Shown: in pieces, positions 24,567 to 35,655 of the stretch
Layout of the letters: the number at the start of each line of letters is the position of its first letter
Numbering within the stretch: the first letter of the stretch is position 1
NCBI GenBank assembly: GCA_964396055.1
Contig: CAYNDV010000009.1
Span: forward strand, 1-62,050
DNA: 62,050 nucleotides
Direction of reading: 5' to 3'
Origin: CAYJPV01 sp964396055
GTDB lineage: Bacteria > Acidobacteriota > Vicinamibacteria > Vicinamibacterales > JAKQTR01
Program-made: the position numbers and the translations under genes
Notes under the pieces: generated by a model
What the model saw: the letters and a program-made list of their open reading frames with translations, nothing else
What the model was told of the DNA's origin: nothing
Database searches by the model: none

Positions 24567-25492
24567 TTGCCTTCCTGTTTCCCGGCCAGGGGTCCCAGAA
24601 AGTCGGCATGGGCCGCGCGTTCGCCGACGCGTTTCCCGAGTGCCGCGCGGCGCTGGCCGAGGCCGACGCCGCGCTGGGCGAGGACCTCAGCGGCCTGTGC
24701 TTCAACGGTCCGGAAGATCGGCTGGTGCTCACCGAGAATACGCAGCCCGCGATCCTGGCGGTGAGCGTGGCGATGTACCGCGTCCTGGCCGCGCGGGGCG
24801 TCGAGCCGGCCTTCATGGCCGGTCACAGCCTGGGTGAGTATTCCGCCCACGTGGCCGCCGGGACCCTGGGATTCGGCGACGCGCTGCGCACGGTGCGCCG
24901 CCGCGGGCGGTACATGCAGGAGGCCGTGCCGGTGGGTCAGGGGGCCATGGCGGCCGTGCTCGGTCTCGACGCGGCGCTGGTGGCGCAGGCGTGTGCCGAA
25001 GCGGAGCAGGGCGAGGTCGTGAGCGCTGCCAACCTCAACGCGCCCGGGCAGGTGGTCATCGCGGGGGCGCGCGACGCGGTGGGGCGGGCGATCGAGCGGG
25101 CCAAGGCGCTCGGCGCCAAGCGGGCCATTCCGCTGCCCGTGAGCGCCCCCTTCCATTGCGCGCTCATGCGGCCCGCAGAGGAGCGCCTGGCGCCCGATCT
25201 GCGGGCGCTGCCGGTCTCGGTGCCGAGGGTGCCCGTCGTGGCCAACGTGGACGCCGCGCCGCGGACGGACGGCGCCTCGGCGATCGAGGCGCTGGTGCGC
25301 CAGGTGTCGTCGCCGGTGCGCTGGGAAGAGGTGATGCTGCGGCTTGCATCCGAGGGCGTCCGCAAGTATGTTGAAGTGGGTCCTGGGACGGTGCTGACCG
25401 GCCTCGGCCGGAAGATTGTGAAGGACGCGACGTTTGTCACCCTCGAGGCGCCGGGCGACCTCGAGGCGGCGCTCGCCGCGCTGCGGGCCTGA
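24563..25492 (+). CDS. fabD: malonyl-CoA:ACP transacylase
   Basis: Loads malonyl groups onto acyl carrier protein for fatty-acid elongation. The 309-residue protein begins at FLFPGQGSQKVGMG and contains the active-site GHSLGEYSA, the arginine region RRRGRYMQEAVPVGQGAM and the catalytic His in SAPFHCALM. GTG 24563 overlaps the plsX stop (GTGA), so translation is coupled. fabH, which often sits between plsX and fabD, is missing. fabG follows 13 bases after the stop. Confidence 0.95.
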   Translation: MIAFLFPGQGSQKVGMGRAFADAFPECRAALAEADAALGEDLSGLCFNGPEDRLVLTENTQPAILAVSVAMYRVLAARGVEPAFMAGHSLGEYSAHVAAGTLGFGDALRTVRRRGRYMQEAVPVGQGAMAAVLGLDAALVAQACAEAEQGEVVSAANLNAPGQVVIAGARDAVGRAIERAKALGAKRAIPLPVSAPFHCALMRPAEERLAPDLRALPVSVPRVPVVANVDAAPRTDGASAIEALVRQVSSPVRWEEVMLRLASEGVRKYVEVGPGTVLTGLGRKIVKDATFVTLEAPGDLEAALAALRA

Positions 25493-25505
25493 CGCTGGTC
25501 GTGCC

Positions 25506-26249
25506 ATGTTCGAACTGACCGGGAAGATTGCGATTGTGACGGGCGCCGGCCGCGGCATCGGCCGGTCCATCAGCCTGGCCCTGGCCCGCGCCGGGGCGAT
25601 CGTCGTGCCGACCGACACCACGGGGTGGGGGGCGTGTCCGACGGGCATCGAGATCACGGACCAGGGTGGCGCGGGCGAAGCCGCCGTGATGGACGTGACC
25701 GATCCGAAGGGGATCGAGGCCACGATGAACGCGGTCCTCGAGAAACACGGCCGGATCGACATCCTGGTGAACAACGCGGGCATCACCCGCGACCAGTTGC
25801 TGATGCGCATGAAGCGCGAGGACTGGGACAAGGTGCTTGAGGTCAACCTGACCGGCACCTTCAACTGCACGCAGGCGGTCCTGCGGCCGATGATGAAGCA
25901 GCGGGCCGGGCGGATCATCAGCATCAGTTCGGTCGTGGGCCAGATGGGCAACGCCGGGCAGTCGAACTACGCGGCGTCGAAGGCCGCCGTCATCGGGTTC
26001 AGCAAGTCGCTGGCGCGCGAGGTCGCGTCGCGCAACATCACCGTGAACGTGGTGGCCCCGGGCCTCATCGACACCGACATGACCCGCGCCCTGCCCGCCG
26101 AGGTGCAGGCCGAATGGGTGGCGAAGGTGCCGCTGGGCCGCTTCGGGTCCGCCGACGACGTCTCCGCCGCCGTGTGTTTCCTGGCCTCGGACGAGGCGGC
26201 GTACATCACGGGGCAGGTCCTGGCCGTCAACGGCGGGATGTACACGTAG
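25506..26249 (+). CDS. fabG: 3-oxoacyl-ACP reductase FabG
   Basis: NADPH-dependent reductase of the fatty-acid elongation cycle. The 247-residue short-chain dehydrogenase has TGAGRGIGRSI, the NNAGITRD strand, catalytic Ser in ISISSVVGQMGN and the YAASK motif, then the FabG-typical VAPGLIDTDMT and ITGQVLAVNGGMYT. One variation is an insertion after the second strand (TDTTGWGACPTGIEITDQG) where a Rossmann Arg normally selects NADPH. ATG 25506 is the family start. acpP follows 8 bases on, with AGGAGG before it. Confidence 0.94.
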   Translation: MFELTGKIAIVTGAGRGIGRSISLALARAGAIVVPTDTTGWGACPTGIEITDQGGAGEAAVMDVTDPKGIEATMNAVLEKHGRIDILVNNAGITRDQLLMRMKREDWDKVLEVNLTGTFNCTQAVLRPMMKQRAGRIISISSVVGQMGNAGQSNYAASKAAVIGFSKSLAREVASRNITVNVVAPGLIDTDMTRALPAEVQAEWVAKVPLGRFGSADDVSAAVCFLASDEAAYITGQVLAVNGGMYT

Positions 26250-26257
26250 GAGGATGA

Positions 26258-26500
26258 ATGGCTTCGGTTGCTGACAAGGTCAAGAGCATCATCGTGGATC
26301 AGCTGGGCGTCGACGAGGACCAGGTGACGGCGGACGCGTCGTTCGTCGAGGACCTGGGCGCGGACTCCCTCGATACGGTCGAACTGGTGATGGCCTTCGA
26401 GGAGGAGTTCGGGATCGAGATCCCGGATGAGGACGCCGAGAAGATCACCCGCGTGAAGGAAGCCGTCGACTACATCGAGGCCCACTCCAAGAAGAAGTAG
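26258..26500 (+). CDS. acpP: acyl carrier protein
   Basis: Carrier of growing acyl chains; the phosphopantetheine Ser is in GADSLDTVELVMAFEEEF. It has 80 residues, is strongly acidic and ends in a basic KKK. A strong Shine-Dalgarno (AGGAGG, 5-6 bases before ATG 26258) fits the high expression of ACP. A terminator-like hairpin separates it from fabF, as expected if ACP is made in excess of the downstream gene. It supplies the acyl-ACP substrates for FabZ-LpxA and PlsX in this window. Confidence 0.96.
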   Translation: MASVADKVKSIIVDQLGVDEDQVTADASFVEDLGADSLDTVELVMAFEEEFGIEIPDEDAEKITRVKEAVDYIEAHSKKK

Positions 26501-26507
26501 TGGCACG

Positions 26508-26539
26508 CGCGCCGGCCGCACGGTGACGCCGCCGGCGCG
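26508..26539 (+). terminator. attenuating hairpin between acpP and fabF
   Basis: Perfect 9-bp arms (26508-26516 with 26531-26539), a 14-base loop, and TTTCCC after the stem. It lies 7 bases after the acpP stop. With a short T-run it may terminate partially, leaving fabF expressed below acpP. Confidence 0.6.
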
Positions 26540-26562
26540 TTTCCCATCCCATCGGAGGCTGC

Positions 26563-27804
26563 GTGAACAGGCGCGTTGTCGTGACGGGCATCGGGTTGGT
26601 GTCTTCGCTGGGCATCGGCACGGGGCCCACCTGGGAAGGTCTGTGCGGCGGGCGGAGCGGCGTCGGCCCGATCACGAAGTTCGACGCGTCCGCGTTCGCG
26701 GCGCGGATCGCGGCCGAGGTCAAGGGGTTCGATCCCCTGCAGTACTTCGAGAAGAAGGAGGTCAAGAAGGTCGACCCCTTCATCCAGTACGCCGTGGCCG
26801 CGTCGCAGTTCGCCGTCGAGGATGCGGGCCTGGTCATCGGCCCGGAAAACGCCACCGAGATCGGCGTGTTCATCGCGTCGGGCATCGGCGGCTTCGGCAC
26901 GATCGAGCGCGAGCACGCGGCGCTGCTCGAGGGCGGCCCCCGCAAGATCTCGCCGTTCTTCATCCCCGCCGCGATCATCAACCTGGCGTCCGGGCACGTG
27001 TCCATCCGCTTCGGCGCCAAGGGGCCGAACCTGGCCACCTGCACCGCCTGCTCCGCCTCGGCGCATGCCGTGGGCGAGTCGTACCACATCATCCGCCGCG
27101 GGGACGCCACGGCGATGATCACCGGCGGATCCGAGTCGGCGATCACCCCCATGGGCGTCGGCGGCTTTGCCTCGATGCGGGCCCTGTCGACCCGCAACGA
27201 CGAGCCCGCCCGGGCCAGCCGGCCCTTCGACCGCGAGCGTGACGGGTTCATCATCGGCGAGGGATCCGGGATCCTCATCCTCGAGGAACTGGAACACGCG
27301 ACGGCCCGCGGCGCGCGGATCTACGCCGAGATCGTCGGCTACGGCATGACCGGCGACGCGTTCCACATCACGGCGCCCTCCGAGGACGGGGACGGCGCGA
27401 TGCGCGTCATGGCCATGGCCCTGCGCAACGCCGGCGTCGGCGTCGACGACGTGCAGTACATCAACGCCCACGGCACCTCGACGCCCTTCAACGACAAGCT
27501 CGAGACGCTGGCGATCCGCCGGTTGTTCGGCGAGCACGCCGGCCGCCTCGGCGTATCGTCGACCAAGTCGATGACCGGGCACCTGCTCGGCGCGGCGGGC
27601 GGCGTGGAGGCGGGCATCACCGCCCTCGCGATCCACCATCAGATCATGCCGCCCACGATCAACCAGGACACGCCGGATCCCGAGTGCGATCTGGACTACG
27701 TGCCGTGGACGGCCAGGCCGGCGGCCATCACCCATGCGCTGTCGAACTCCTTCGGCTTCGGCGGGACCAACGCCGCGCTGCTGATGCGGCGCTACGGCGC
27801 CTGA
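26563..27804 (+). CDS. fabF: 3-oxoacyl-ACP synthase II
   Basis: Condensing enzyme of fatty-acid elongation. The 413-residue thiolase-fold protein has the active Cys in TCTACSASAHAV, the two His in NAHGTSTPFND and KSMTGHLLGAAG, and the glycine-rich end NSFGFGGTNAALL. GTG 26563 gives the family N-terminus RRVVVTGIGLVSSLG; a GGAGG lies 8 bases upstream. It closes the fatty-acid group. The etf genes start 19 bases later. Confidence 0.95.
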   Translation: MNRRVVVTGIGLVSSLGIGTGPTWEGLCGGRSGVGPITKFDASAFAARIAAEVKGFDPLQYFEKKEVKKVDPFIQYAVAASQFAVEDAGLVIGPENATEIGVFIASGIGGFGTIEREHAALLEGGPRKISPFFIPAAIINLASGHVSIRFGAKGPNLATCTACSASAHAVGESYHIIRRGDATAMITGGSESAITPMGVGGFASMRALSTRNDEPARASRPFDRERDGFIIGEGSGILILEELEHATARGARIYAEIVGYGMTGDAFHITAPSEDGDGAMRVMAMALRNAGVGVDDVQYINAHGTSTPFNDKLETLAIRRLFGEHAGRLGVSSTKSMTGHLLGAAGGVEAGITALAIHHQIMPPTINQDTPDPECDLDYVPWTARPAAITHALSNSFGFGGTNAALLMRRYGA

Positions 27805-27823
27805 TCGGGAGGCCCGGAAACCC

Positions 27824-28588
27824 ATGAAGATCGCCGTCTGTCTCAAGCAGGTGCCGTCGCGCGACTGGCAGCCGCGCGTCAACGAGGACCGGACGTGGGT
27901 CCGGGACCAGGACGCCGCGTTCGAGTTGAACGAGCCCGACGCCTACGCGCTGGAGGAGGGCCTCCGGTTGAAGGAGAAGCACGGCGGCGAGGTGGTGGTC
28001 TGCTCGGCGGGCCCGGCCCGCGTCGCCCAGGCGCTGCGCGAGGCGCTGGCGCGCGGGGCCGACCGCGCCATCCACGTCGAAGCCGATCACCTGGCGTCCG
28101 CGGACGCGGGCACCGTGGCCGAGGCCCTCGCGGCGGCCATGGCCGCCGAGCAGTTCGACCTCATCCTCACGGGCCTGCAGTCCGACGACCAGGGCTTCGC
28201 CCAGACCGGCGTGCTGCTCGCCGCGCACCTCGGCATCCCGTCGGCCACCATCATCATGGAGGTCGACGCCGCCGACGGCGCCCTGCGCGTGAAACGCGAA
28301 CTGGAAGGCGGCTGGTTCCAGTGGGTGCGCCTGCCGATGCCGGCGCTGCTCACGATCCAGAGCGGCATCAACCAGCTGCGGTACGCGACGCTCAAGGGCA
28401 TCATGGCGGCGAAGAAGAAGGAGATCCGCAAGGTGGCGGCGCCGGCGGCGGCCGCGCCGGCCCAGCGGATTGTCGGCCTCTACGCCCCGGAGAAGAGCAA
28501 GCACACCGAGATGATCGGCGGCACCCCGGCCGAGCAGGCCGCCGCCCTGGTCCGCAAGCTGCGCGAAGACGCGCGGGTGATCTCATGA
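27824..28588 (+). CDS. etfB: electron transfer flavoprotein beta subunit
   Basis: Beta subunit of ETF, which takes electrons from acyl-CoA dehydrogenases. The 254 residues begin with KIAVCLKQVPSRD and include ADHLASADAGTVAEALAAA, the adenine-site region LTGLQSDDQGFAQTGVLLA and the recognition-loop area MPALLTIQSGINQLRYATLKGIMAAKKK. A GGAGG precedes ATG 27824. Its stop overlaps the etfA start (ATGA). The order etfB-etfA followed by a membrane FeS protein suggests electrons pass to menaquinone. Confidence 0.94.
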   Translation: MKIAVCLKQVPSRDWQPRVNEDRTWVRDQDAAFELNEPDAYALEEGLRLKEKHGGEVVVCSAGPARVAQALREALARGADRAIHVEADHLASADAGTVAEALAAAMAAEQFDLILTGLQSDDQGFAQTGVLLAAHLGIPSATIIMEVDAADGALRVKRELEGGWFQWVRLPMPALLTIQSGINQLRYATLKGIMAAKKKEIRKVAAPAAAAPAQRIVGLYAPEKSKHTEMIGGTPAEQAAALVRKLREDARVIS

Positions 28589-29532
28589 TCGTCGTGATTG
28601 CCGAGCAGCAGGGCGGCGCGCTGAACCGCGCGTCGTGGGAGGCGGTGGCCGCGGCGCAGGCCGCCGGCGGGCCCGTGACCGTCATCGTGCCGGGCGCCGG
28701 CGTGGCGGCCCCCGCCGCCGAGCTGGCCGCCGCCGAGGTGGCCGAGGTCGTGGCGCTCGAGGCGCCCGAGCTGGCCGCCTACACGCTCGACGGATGGGTG
28801 TCTGCCCTGGCCGCGGCTGTCGAGGCCCGGCAGCCGGCGCACGTGTTCCTGCCCCATACCTACCAGACGCGGGACTTCGTGCCGGCGTTGGCCGTGCGCC
28901 TGAAGCGGGCGCTCGTCACCGACTGCGTGGGCGTGAAGCGCGACGGCGACCGCGCGTTGTTCGCGCGGCCGGTGTTCCAGGGCCGCCTGTACGCCGACGT
29001 GGCCGTGGACGGGCCGTCGATCGTCACGTTCCAGATCGGCGCGGTCCGCGCCGACTCGGTCGTGAAGGGCGCGTCAGCCGCCCCGACGCGCACCGAGGCC
29101 GCCACCGTCGGCCCCATCCGGCAGCAGCCGGAGGCGCCGTTCCGCGAGGCCAAGCAGGCCGTCGACCTGAGCCAGGCCGAGCGGATCGTGGCCGTCGGCC
29201 GGGGCATCAAGGAACAGGACAAGATCGCGATGGCGCAGGATCTCGCCGCCGCCATCGGCGGGGAACTCGGCGCGTCGCGGCCCATCTGCGACGCGGGCTG
29301 GCTGCCGATGGATCGCCAGATCGGGAGTTCCGGCCAGACGGTGGCGCCAAAGCTGTATGTCGCCCTCGGCATCTCGGGCGCCATCCAGCACCTGGTCGGG
29401 ATGAAAGGGGCGCGGACCATCGTCGCGATCAACAAGGACCCCGAGGCGCCGATCTTCGAGACGGCCGACTACGGCGTCGTCGGCGATCTCTTCGAGGTGG
29501 TGCCCGCCCTCATCAAGGAGTTGCGGGGGTAG
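28585..29532 (+). CDS. etfA: electron transfer flavoprotein alpha subunit
   Basis: Alpha subunit of ETF, carrying FAD. In 315 residues the C-terminal FAD signature is complete: VAVGRGIKEQDKIAMAQDLA, GASRPICDAGWLPMDRQIGSSGQTVAPKLYVALGISGAIQH and AINKDPEAPIFETADYGVVGDLFEVVP. No N-terminal ferredoxin domain is present, so it is not the bifurcating EtfA type with that extension. The ATG overlaps etfB, and the next gene overlaps its stop as TAGTG. All three products probably form one electron-transfer route. Confidence 0.94.
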   Translation: MIVVIAEQQGGALNRASWEAVAAAQAAGGPVTVIVPGAGVAAPAAELAAAEVAEVVALEAPELAAYTLDGWVSALAAAVEARQPAHVFLPHTYQTRDFVPALAVRLKRALVTDCVGVKRDGDRALFARPVFQGRLYADVAVDGPSIVTFQIGAVRADSVVKGASAAPTRTEAATVGPIRQQPEAPFREAKQAVDLSQAERIVAVGRGIKEQDKIAMAQDLAAAIGGELGASRPICDAGWLPMDRQIGSSGQTVAPKLYVALGISGAIQHLVGMKGARTIVAINKDPEAPIFETADYGVVGDLFEVVPALIKELRG

Positions 29533-31361
29533 TGCACCCGGTCGAGACCTGGGTCTTCCGCGTCCTCGTCCTCGCGTCCGCCGCCGTGTTCGCGGCGCAG
29601 GTTGCCACGCGGCTGCGGCTCTTCCTGCGAGCCCGCGACAACGTCACCATCCCTGACGGCGAGACCGGGGCGCGGCTGCTGCGTCTGCTCACCGAGGTGG
29701 TCTTCCAGTCCCGCACCATCGCGGCCCGGCCGCTGGTGGGCCTGGCGCACCTGGGTGTGTTCTGGGGGTTCACCGCCTTCGCGCTCTACACCGCCATCGA
29801 GTTCGCCCACGGGCTGGGGATCGCCGACCTCACGGGGCAGGCGTGGTTCCGCGTCTACCGCTGGGTCCTGGTGCCCTTCGCCCTGGCCACGCTGGCCGGC
29901 ATCACGGGCCTGCTGGTGCGCCGCGTCTTCGTGCGGCCCGCCGCGCTGGGCGCCTCGCTGTCCTGGGAGTCCGTCCTGATCGGCGGGTTCATCGCCGCGT
30001 TGATGGTGACGTTCCTGCTCGACTTCCGGCTCGACGCGGGCGTGGCGGCCCGGGTGAACTGGTGGGCGCACGCCCTCGTCATCCTCGGCTTCCTGGTCCT
30101 GATTCCCGGTTCGAAGCACTTCCACCTGGTGGTGTCGCCCGTCACCGTGTACCTGCGCTCGTCCGGGCTGGGCACGGTGCCAAACCTGGACTTCGAACGG
30201 GAGCAGGTGGGCATCGAGACGGTGAAGGACCTCGAGCGGAAGCAGGTCCTGGACGCGTTCACCTGCGTGGAGTGCGGCCGGTGCCAGGAGGCCTGCCCCG
30301 CCCACGGCACCGGGAAGCTGCTCAACCCGAAGTCACTGGTCCTCCAGAGCGAAGACGCCCTGCTGGCCGGGCGCCTGGACGCCAGGCTGCCCGACGTGTT
30401 CGACCCCGGTGTGCTCTGGCAGTGCACGACGTGCGGCGCGTGCGAACACCAGTGCCCGGTGGGTGTCGAACACCTGCCGCTCATCATCGGCGCGCGACGG
30501 GGCCTGGTGTCGAACGGCGACGCCCCCGACGCCCTGGGCGCCGTCTTCAACCACCTCGAGCGCCGCGGCAATATCTGGGGGCTCGGCGCCGATCTGCGGC
30601 AGAAGTTCGTCGCGTCGGCCGGCCTCGAGGTGTTCGACGCCGCGCGCCACGAGTACCTGGTGTGGCTGGGCTGCGCCGGGGCCTTCGAGGCGGACTACCA
30701 GAAGGCCCTGCGGTCGCTGTTCGACATCCTCCGCGCCCGCGGCGTCACGTTCGGCGTGCTGGCGAAAGAACGCTGCACGGGCGACGTCGCGAAGCGTACG
30801 GGCAACGAGTACCAGTTCCAGGAGCTGGCGACGGCCAACATCCGGGACTTCGAGGCCGCCGGCGTCACGAAGATCCTGACGGGCTGCCCCCACTGCCTCC
30901 GCACGATCGGCGTGGACTATCAGGCGTTCGGGTACCAGGCGGAGGTGGTGCACGCGTCGGTGCTGGTGGCGGCCCTCACGGCCGACGTCAGCGTGCCGGT
31001 CACCGAGACGGTGACCTTCCATGATCCCTGCTACCTGGGCCGCTACGCCGGCCACACCGGGGAGCCCCGGGACCTGCTGCGCCGCGTCGGCGCCCACATC
31101 GCCGAGCCCGCCCGTCACGGGGCCGGCACCTTCTGCTGCGGCGCCGGCGGCGGCCTGCTCTTCGAGGAGCACGAGGCGGGCAAGCGCATCAGCCAGGAGC
31201 GGTACGAGCAGCTGGCCGCCACCGGCGCCCGGACCGTCGTGACCGCCTGCCCGTTCTGTTCGATCATGCTCAAGGGCGCCCAGGCGAGCGGGCAGCCCGA
31301 GACGGCGGTCGTGGACCTGATGACGTTTGTCGAAGGACGGCTGAAGAGTATCCGCGCGTGA
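29532..31361 (+). CDS. membrane FeS oxidoreductase, probable ETF:menaquinone oxidoreductase
   Basis: A 609-residue fusion of a NarI-like membrane domain with a heterodisulfide-reductase-type FeS domain. About five or six helices occupy residues 8-200, with His residues placed for b-type haem (LVGLAHLGVFWGF; NWWAHALVILGF; GSKHFHLVV). Two 4Fe-4S motifs follow (CVECGRCQEACP near 245, CTTCGACEHQCP near 298), then two cysteine-rich CCG regions, the second intact (HDPCYLGR to CCGAGGG). Proteins of this architecture encoded beside etfBA are known as membrane ETF:menaquinone oxidoreductases (EMO). The first CCG region reads WLGCAGAF, slightly degenerate. GTG 29532 overlaps the etfA stop. The quinone acceptor is inferred. 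Confidence 0.85.
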   Translation: MHPVETWVFRVLVLASAAVFAAQVATRLRLFLRARDNVTIPDGETGARLLRLLTEVVFQSRTIAARPLVGLAHLGVFWGFTAFALYTAIEFAHGLGIADLTGQAWFRVYRWVLVPFALATLAGITGLLVRRVFVRPAALGASLSWESVLIGGFIAALMVTFLLDFRLDAGVAARVNWWAHALVILGFLVLIPGSKHFHLVVSPVTVYLRSSGLGTVPNLDFEREQVGIETVKDLERKQVLDAFTCVECGRCQEACPAHGTGKLLNPKSLVLQSEDALLAGRLDARLPDVFDPGVLWQCTTCGACEHQCPVGVEHLPLIIGARRGLVSNGDAPDALGAVFNHLERRGNIWGLGADLRQKFVASAGLEVFDAARHEYLVWLGCAGAFEADYQKALRSLFDILRARGVTFGVLAKERCTGDVAKRTGNEYQFQELATANIRDFEAAGVTKILTGCPHCLRTIGVDYQAFGYQAEVVHASVLVAALTADVSVPVTETVTFHDPCYLGRYAGHTGEPRDLLRRVGAHIAEPARHGAGTFCCGAGGGLLFEEHEAGKRISQERYEQLAATGARTVVTACPFCSIMLKGAQASGQPETAVVDLMTFVEGRLKSIRA

Positions 31362-32044
31362 ACGAACAGTCCTGGCGGGACTCCTGGGTCAAACGCCTGG
31401 CGGTGCGCGTCATCCCCGCCGTGGGGGCGCCGCTGATCGCCCTGCTGTGCCGCACGCTGCGCATCCACGACGAGGGGCGGGCGCACTTCGAGGCCGCGAT
31501 GGGTGGGCCCCACCCGCCCATCCTGGGACTCTGGCACGGGCGCATCCTGCCGGGCGTCTACTACTTCCGCCGCCGCGGGGTCGTGGTCATCACCAGCCAG
31601 AACTTCGACGGGGAGTGGATCGCGCGCATCATCGAGCGGTTCGGCTTCGGCACGGCCCGCGGTTCCAGTTCCCGCAACGCCAGCGGCGCCCTGCGCCAGT
31701 TGATACGGCACCTGCGGTCCGGCCGGGGCGTGGCCTTCACGCTCGACGGGCCGCGCGGGCCGTTGCGTGAGGCCAAAGCCGGAGCCCTGTGGCTGGCCAG
31801 CCTCACCGGCTCGCCGATCGTGCCGTATCACATCGAGGCCACGCGGGCCTGGACGCTGAAGAGCTGGGACCGCGCGCAGATCCCCAAGCCGTTCAGCGAC
31901 GTCTTCGTCGTCATCGGCGAGCCGGTGTATGTCCCGCGGGACATCGACGAGGAGGCCCTGGCCGGACACCGGCGCCGCCTGGAGGACGCGCTGGCGGGGC
32001 TGGTGCGCCGGGCGGAGTCTCTGGCCGGGAGGACGGGGCGGTGA
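31358..32044 (+). CDS. DUF374 lysophospholipid acyltransferase-family protein
   Basis: A 228-residue member of the DUF374 group of the PlsC-like acyltransferases. It has an N-terminal hydrophobic segment, a GLWHGRILPGVYYFRRRGVVVITSQNFDGEW stretch in place of HxxxxD, the RGSSSRNASGALRQL glycerophosphate-type motif and FTLDGPRGPLREAKAGALWLA. Family members near lipid A genes act on KDO or lipid A, but the acceptor here is unknown. GTG 31358 overlaps the upstream stop (GTGA), and the next gene overlaps its own stop the same way. Confidence 0.85.
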   Translation: MNEQSWRDSWVKRLAVRVIPAVGAPLIALLCRTLRIHDEGRAHFEAAMGGPHPPILGLWHGRILPGVYYFRRRGVVVITSQNFDGEWIARIIERFGFGTARGSSSRNASGALRQLIRHLRSGRGVAFTLDGPRGPLREAKAGALWLASLTGSPIVPYHIEATRAWTLKSWDRAQIPKPFSDVFVVIGEPVYVPRDIDEEALAGHRRRLEDALAGLVRRAESLAGRTGR

Positions 32045-33084
32045 AGCTGGCGGTCTGGACGTCGCCGCGCTTCGCGGAACACACCCCTCCGCCGGGGCAC
32101 GCGGAACGGCCCGAGCGGGCCGAGGTGATGGAGGCCGTGGCCGCGTCGTGGCGCGAGCGGGGCGCCACGCTCCGGGCGCCGGGGGCCGCCGAGACGGCCG
32201 ACCTGGCCCGCGTCCACGCGCCGGGCTATCTCGACAGCCTGGCGGCCACCGAGGGCCGGGCGGTGATGTTCGAGGCCGACACGTTCGGCTCGCCCGAGTC
32301 CTGGCCGATCGCTTGTCTCGCGGCGGGTGCGGCGCTGGAGGCGGCGCTGGCCGCGTGCGAGGGCCCCATCACCCGGACAGCCGCCCTGGTCCGGCCCCCG
32401 GGGCATCATGCGCTGCCGGACCGGCCGATGGGGTTCTGCCTGCTCAACAACGCCGCGGTGGCGGCCGCGGCGCTGCTGGCGCGCGGCGTTGCCCGGGTGG
32501 CCATCGTCGACATCGACGTGCACCACGGCAACGGCACGCAGGCGATCTTCGAAGAAGAGTCGCGTGTGCTGTTCGTCTCGCTTCACCAGTGGCCGTTCTA
32601 CCCGGGGACGGGGGCTGCCGACGACGTCGGCCGCGGAGAGGGCGTCGGGCGGACCGTCAACATCCCCCTGCCGGCCGGCTGCGTGGACGCGGATTACGAC
32701 CTGGCCTTCCGGGAGGTGGCCGTGCCCGTCCTGCGGGCGTTCGATCCGTCGGTCGTGATCGTATCGGCCGGATTCGATGCCCACCACCAGGATCCGCTGG
32801 CGCGCATGCGCCTGACCGCGCGCGGGTACGGGGCGATGCTGGCGCACCTGGCGGAGGTGGCCGATGCCTGCGCCGGGGGCCGCCTGGTGCTCGTGACGGA
32901 GGGCGGGTACGACCTGCCGTCGCTGGCCGCGTGCCTCGACACGTCGCTGGCGGTGATGGCCGGCGCCCCGCCGGCGGGGGAGGCCGCGGAGCCGCCGCGG
33001 GCCCATGCGGAGGTGTCGGCGCGCGCCCGCGCGGCGGTGGCCGAGGCGCGGCGCATCCAGTCGGCGTTCTGGCGTGGGCTATAA
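32041..33084 (+). CDS. histone deacetylase / acetylpolyamine amidohydrolase family enzyme
   Basis: Zinc-dependent deacylase of the arginase-deacetylase superfamily, 347 residues. The active-site elements are all present: RPPGHHALPDRPMGFCLLNNAAV (His-His pair), VDIDVHHGNGTQAIF (Asp and His zinc ligands), SLHQWPFYPGTG, SAGFDAHHQDPLARM (second zinc Asp) and the EGGYDLPSLA glycine motif. Bacterial relatives act on acetylpolyamines, acetoin-utilisation targets or lysine acyl groups; sequence alone does not decide. GTG 32041 overlaps the preceding stop (GTGA). Its stop codon lies inside the TATAAT used by leuS. Confidence 0.88.
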   Translation: MKLAVWTSPRFAEHTPPPGHAERPERAEVMEAVAASWRERGATLRAPGAAETADLARVHAPGYLDSLAATEGRAVMFEADTFGSPESWPIACLAAGAALEAALAACEGPITRTAALVRPPGHHALPDRPMGFCLLNNAAVAAAALLARGVARVAIVDIDVHHGNGTQAIFEEESRVLFVSLHQWPFYPGTGAADDVGRGEGVGRTVNIPLPAGCVDADYDLAFREVAVPVLRAFDPSVVIVSAGFDAHHQDPLARMRLTARGYGAMLAHLAEVADACAGGRLVLVTEGGYDLPSLAACLDTSLAVMAGAPPAGEAAEPPRAHAEVSARARAAVAEARRIQSAFWRGL

Positions 33085-33085
33085 T
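33080..33085 (+). promoter_or_regulatory. -10 element of leuS, near-leaderless
   Basis: TATAAT overlaps the stop codon of the deacetylase gene and ends 9 bases before the leuS ATG. Transcription starting about 7 bases downstream would give an mRNA with 0-3 untranslated bases. Confidence 0.55.
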
Positions 33086-33094
33086 CGTCAGGAT

Positions 33095-35650
<2,556 letters not shown>

Positions 35651-35655
35651 GAAGG

